Source of the DNA: Chinchilla lanigera
Taxonomy: Eukaryota > Chordata > Mammalia > Rodentia > Chinchillidae
Reading direction: 5' to 3'
DNA: 64,000 nt
Assembly: GCF_000276665.1 (NCBI RefSeq)
Contig: NW_004955473.1
Coordinates: 7,850,716-7,914,715, forward strand
This document shows, piece by piece, positions 60,777 to 64,000 of the stretch (position 1 is its first letter; each line of letters starts with the position of its first letter). The notes beneath the pieces are model-generated. The model was not told the origin of the DNA, did not search any database, and was given only the letters and a program-made list of their open reading frames with translations. The translations under genes were made by a program, and so were the position numbers.

Positions 60777-60964
60777 CCATTCTTTGTAAAAACTCTCAGG
60801 AAAGTAGAAATAGATTTTACTTCAGTCTGATATAAGCCATGTTATGAGAGAACTATTGACAGTATCATAGTAAGTGGAGAGAAACTGGAAGCATTCATAT
60901 GGTATGTAGTACATAGGAAATGTTTAGATAAAAATATGCAAAAAATGAATACAATAAAATTTAG

Positions 60965-61815
60965 GGTTCCCAAATTTGCTTGATTTTCTTTTCTCCGTAT
61001 ATTAACTGACCACATTTAGAAATGTAGAAAAACTAAAATTGAAAGTTATGCACAGGATTTCTTCTTTACTTTACATTTTCTAAGTGCATTGGCCAGAGAT
61101 TTTTTAATTTCATACATCATTTACAACTAGCTGTGTTGATTCCATACTCATTACAAAGCTCAGTCCGAGTGCCAAAAAGATACACACTGCAACTGATGGA
61201 CACACACATTTGACAGAGTCACAGAGTTTGCAGAATAATTCAAGTACTATGCATTAACTGTGCCACAAGCTGAAGAAGTCCAGACTTAGAGTATAAAGTG
61301 CCGAAATATTAGCTATTATTTTTATTTGCTAAAACAAATTAAGATGTCAACTCAAAAAATAAGGTGTAATATGTGGTCAAAATACATTAAGAAAGTAGTT
61401 TTCATAAGTATGTGAGTTTTAGAGACAAATAAGCTTGATATTTTCCAAATTTAAATATCTCATTTAGTAGGCTCCCTGGCATTCATATAAGTTGAATATT
61501 AAGACTTTTTAGATAATGAATGACGTCAACAAAAGACATATTTTGAATAGAGTTTCAGGATATTTTTGAAATCTTTTATTACTTTTTCTACATTTTCCCA
61601 TTCCAGACCCTATATAGGGAGAACAAATCATGGAAGATTTATATCAGTTATTGTGGGTTTACGACATAAAATCTATACTCACAGCACCATCCTTTTAGAT
61701 CAATTGTCTATTTATACAAGAAATGTGTCTAGTAAAAAATAAGCATAACTCATATAGCAATGAGGATTTTCTGAGGATATAAAGCCAAGGAGATATATTC
61801 ATTTATACATTTTAT
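60965..61815. other. No recognised feature
   Basis: AT-rich, possibly unique around 61,080-61,320; no ORF or repeat body seen. Confidence 0.45.
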
Positions 61816-61818
61816 CTG

Positions 61819-61823
61819 ATATA

Positions 61824-61870
<47 letters not shown>
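61819..61870. repeat. (TA)n/(TG)n microsatellite
   Basis: TA units with one TGTGTG interruption. Confidence 0.95.
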
Positions 61871-61871
<1 letters not shown>

Positions 61872-62094
61872 GTCTAGCTGTGTTTATTTGTAACTAAAAT
61901 GTTTATTCATCTATATATTTTGTTTCACTTATTTTAAGAAATAGCTTCACCAGATCACACGATTGTGGAGAATAGAGTACCTTAAATTCACAGGGCAAAC
62001 CAGCAAACTAGAAATTCAGGGAAGTATTGATTTTGTAGTCTTGAGTCAAAATGTACTTCAATAGGGTGGATACTCAGACATGATTTCTATTCAG

Positions 62095-62745
62095 TAATTT
62101 TTTAAAAAGTGTTATATTTCACATAATATTTAAACTTATTTGTGGAGTGCATGTATCCAATGTGTAATGATCAAATCAAGGTAAAGAGTGCATCCATCAC
62201 CTTGAACATTTATTAATTCTTTATGAAAGATCATTCAAAATCTTCTAGACATTATGAAATATTCAGTATGCTATCGTTGGCTACTGTCACACAACTGAAC
62301 AATAGAAGGTCAGAATTTTTCTCTCTTACATAGTTCTATCCATGTACTCATTGATCGACTTTGGCCCATGCTCCCTACAATTCACAGCTACTAGTAATCA
62401 CTTTTCTGTTTTCCAGTTCTATGGAAATGGTTTGATAATTCAGATATGAATATGAACTTGTGTTATTAGACTTCCTAAACCTGACTTATTGCACTTTAGC
62501 ATGATATCCCCTGGATTCACCCACTTTGAAATAAATGACAGAATTCCATCATTGTTAAACTCTGAAGTATATTCCATTTTTTATGTGTAGCATATTTTCT
62601 TCATTCATTTGTTGTTAGATACTTAAGGTGATTTCATATCTTGTTATTGTGAGTAGTAATGCATTAAACATGAGGGTACAGATATCTTGGTGACAAAGTG
62701 ATTTTATTTCCTTTGAAAATATAAAGTATTGCTATTCTTGTATTT
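62095..62745 (-). mobile_element. L1 3' end, antisense (L1MA-like)
   Basis: tgtaatgatcaaatcaaggt, tgcatccatcaccttgaaca, gctactgtcacacaactgaa, tagtaatcacttttctgttt, tgacttattgcactttagca, gtgatttcatatcttgttat and gtgagtagtaatgcattaaa in order. Confidence 0.8.
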
Positions 62746-62754
62746 TTATTGTTT

Positions 62755-63094
62755 ATCTCTAGATGTCTTCCAAAGTCTCAAGTGGTCAGAGTTGGGGTTT
62801 AGGGGAGGTGATTGGCTGACAGGGGCATGACACTTATCAGTGGAGGTGGTCCGCTGGGGTGTGGCCTGGAAGAGTCTATCTCCCTCTCTCCTCCCTTGAT
62901 GTCACTCTGCTTCCAGCCTGCTATGTCGTGAGCTGTTTCTCCTCTGCTATGCCCTTCTACCTTGTCGCTCTACCTTGGAGCAGCCAGCTATATATCAACA
63001 CTTCTGTAAACTGTGAGCCAAAGAAATCCTTTCTTCCTTAGGGTAATGGGTATCAGGTATTGTGTATCAGTAATAAGAATGTAACTGAAATATG
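62755..63094 (+). mobile_element. MaLR solo LTR
   Basis: tctagatgtcttccaaagtc, ggtgattggctgacaggggc, the tccctctctcctcccttgat centre, aactgtgagccaaagaaatc and atcaggtattgtgtatcagt, ending near gtaactgaaat. Confidence 0.7.
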
Positions 63095-63425
63095 TATTGT
63101 GTGATAGTCTTATTTTAGTATTAAAATAACTTTCCATAGTATTTTCGATAATAGCTATATTAATTTTATTCACAAAAGTAGTTTCTAAGAGCTCCTTTAT
63201 CTCTATATCTGTACTTTCATTAATAAATCTCAGTATCTATTGCAAAGGCCTGTAGGAAATTAAGTGCACCAAAATTGTAACTAATAACCTACTTTGAAGT
63301 CAAATGGTTGCAAATCTTAATCACATATAAAAGTATCATCATTACAAACACTAGAGAATGTTTGATTAAATAATTGGGCACCATACACTAGACAATTTGA
63401 CACATAAAATTACCCATTGCTCTTC
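63095..63425. other. No recognised feature
   Basis: AT-rich, nothing supported. Confidence 0.5.
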
Positions 63426-63426
63426 C

Positions 63427-63458
<32 letters not shown>

Positions 63459-63461
63459 TGC
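63426..63461. repeat. (CATA)n(CA)n microsatellite
   Basis: Three to four TACA units then about 12 CA units. Confidence 0.95.
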
Positions 63462-63464
63462 CTT

Positions 63465-64000
63465 CATTATCATACTCTTCTAAACTAAGCATATCACATT
63501 TGTTACTGAAATTAAAAATGTAATAACTAATTTTTATATTACATTACATCAATCTTTATCAACAATGTGTTTCTAAGAACTATATGTGCTATTTTACTGA
63601 AAATAATTATATAGGAATTCATGTGCTTTTCTACTGTAGAACTGACAAAAGTCAACCTGTATGCTATATTGTTTGTTGTCTCCATCAGTCATGGAAGTTG
63701 TGTTTTCCAAAATGTTAAAAATTCTAGACAGTTTTGCTTATCTAAGAGTAATGAAGTTGACTCTACTCCTTACTACATTCACCTTACTGGCAACTGGACA
63801 AAACTAACTAAATCAAACTCCAAGGTGATCAAAATGAAAGATAATTTTAACCACTATCATATTGGAAAAGAACCACGATGTCACACCAAAATATCTGATT
63901 GATTTGATGATTAAAGGCTACAAGAACATTTTAGGCCACTTTGCAATTATACTGCTTGACACCTATGACACCAACATTCTGAGTCTTGGATGGCTTAAGC
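63465..64000. other. Window end; one unassigned frame
   Basis: The plus frame 63,621-63,902 (93 residues) has protein-like composition and two lysine-rich blocks, but no motif that I recognise and no splice or start context I can defend. The sequence continues past the window. Confidence 0.35.

Larger units (their letters stand above)
57900..60960 (+). mobile_element. L1, sense, ORF1 plus partial ORF2, inactive
   Basis: About 57,980-58,740 is degenerate ORF1: coiled-coil-type gatgatctgaagaaaatgag, then the RNA-binding part (tagaataagcgaaaattcag, aaagtaacagaagtccatcg, agggacaaaatcttaaaggt). About 58,800-58,930 is the spacer (gaaattcatgatcactaaag). ORF2 follows with the 'CSIEETHL' block near 59,125 and the reverse-transcriptase side from 60,020 (aaggcccaggttctgatgaa, atcatgaccaggtagaattt, caagaatgattcaatacttg). 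It resumes after the palindrome at 60,777 (gtaaaaactctcaggaaagt). Stops throughout. Confidence 0.85.

Overview
This is 64 kb of AT-rich vertebrate nuclear DNA with no intact protein-coding gene that I can support. The repeats identify the source as a rodent. Tandem-free, tRNA-Ala-derived ID SINEs with internal Pol III boxes and A tails occur about 15 times on both strands. 7SL-derived B1 monomers and composite B1+ID (B1-dID type) elements are also present, together with many L1 fragments and MaLR-type LTRs. B1, ID and B1-dID occurring together suggests a non-murid rodent (castorimorph or sciurid-like), but I cannot fix the species. The window looks like a gene desert or the inside of a very large intron. 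The open reading frames are short and are explained by chance or by L1 remnants.

Layout: 1-274 is the end of a GC-rich 172-bp tandem repeat. 276-10,600 is AT-rich with an antisense L1 (about 1,881-3,450), two LTR-like elements and B1 pieces. 10,600-24,300 is dense in ID, B1, MaLR and L1 sequence, including a sense L1 at 20,765-23,400 that holds a nested ID. 24,335-25,309 is an assembly gap (Ns). 25,310-34,600 has diverged L1 pieces, a retroviral-type LTR and B1/ID copies. 34,800-41,140 is a (TTTC)n tract, a long antisense L1 (about 35,040-39,990) and a sense L1 ORF2 fragment. 42,590-47,400 has LTRs, another antisense L1 and the only gene-like object, a full-length but disabled intronless actin-related (ACTRT1/ACTRT2-like) sequence on the minus strand at 43,504-44,620. 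47,600-52,920 is a cluster of MaLR LTRs and SINEs. 53,180-55,720 is the second GC-richer stretch, with a 177-bp tandem duplication. 55,740-64,000 has a T-rich tract, a strong multi-hairpin at 57,361-57,443, a sense L1 (about 57,900-60,960) carrying a nested ID and a palindromic insertion, and terminal L1/LTR pieces.

No system of cooperating genes is present. The most useful observations are the ACTRT-like pseudogene, an insertion that is only a poly(A) tract flanked by a 16-bp target duplication, a palindromic insertion with a 14-bp target duplication and two relatives elsewhere in the window, the hairpin cluster, and the two GC-rich tandem-repeat islands. All family assignments rest on reading the sequence and recalling consensus features; no database search was run.
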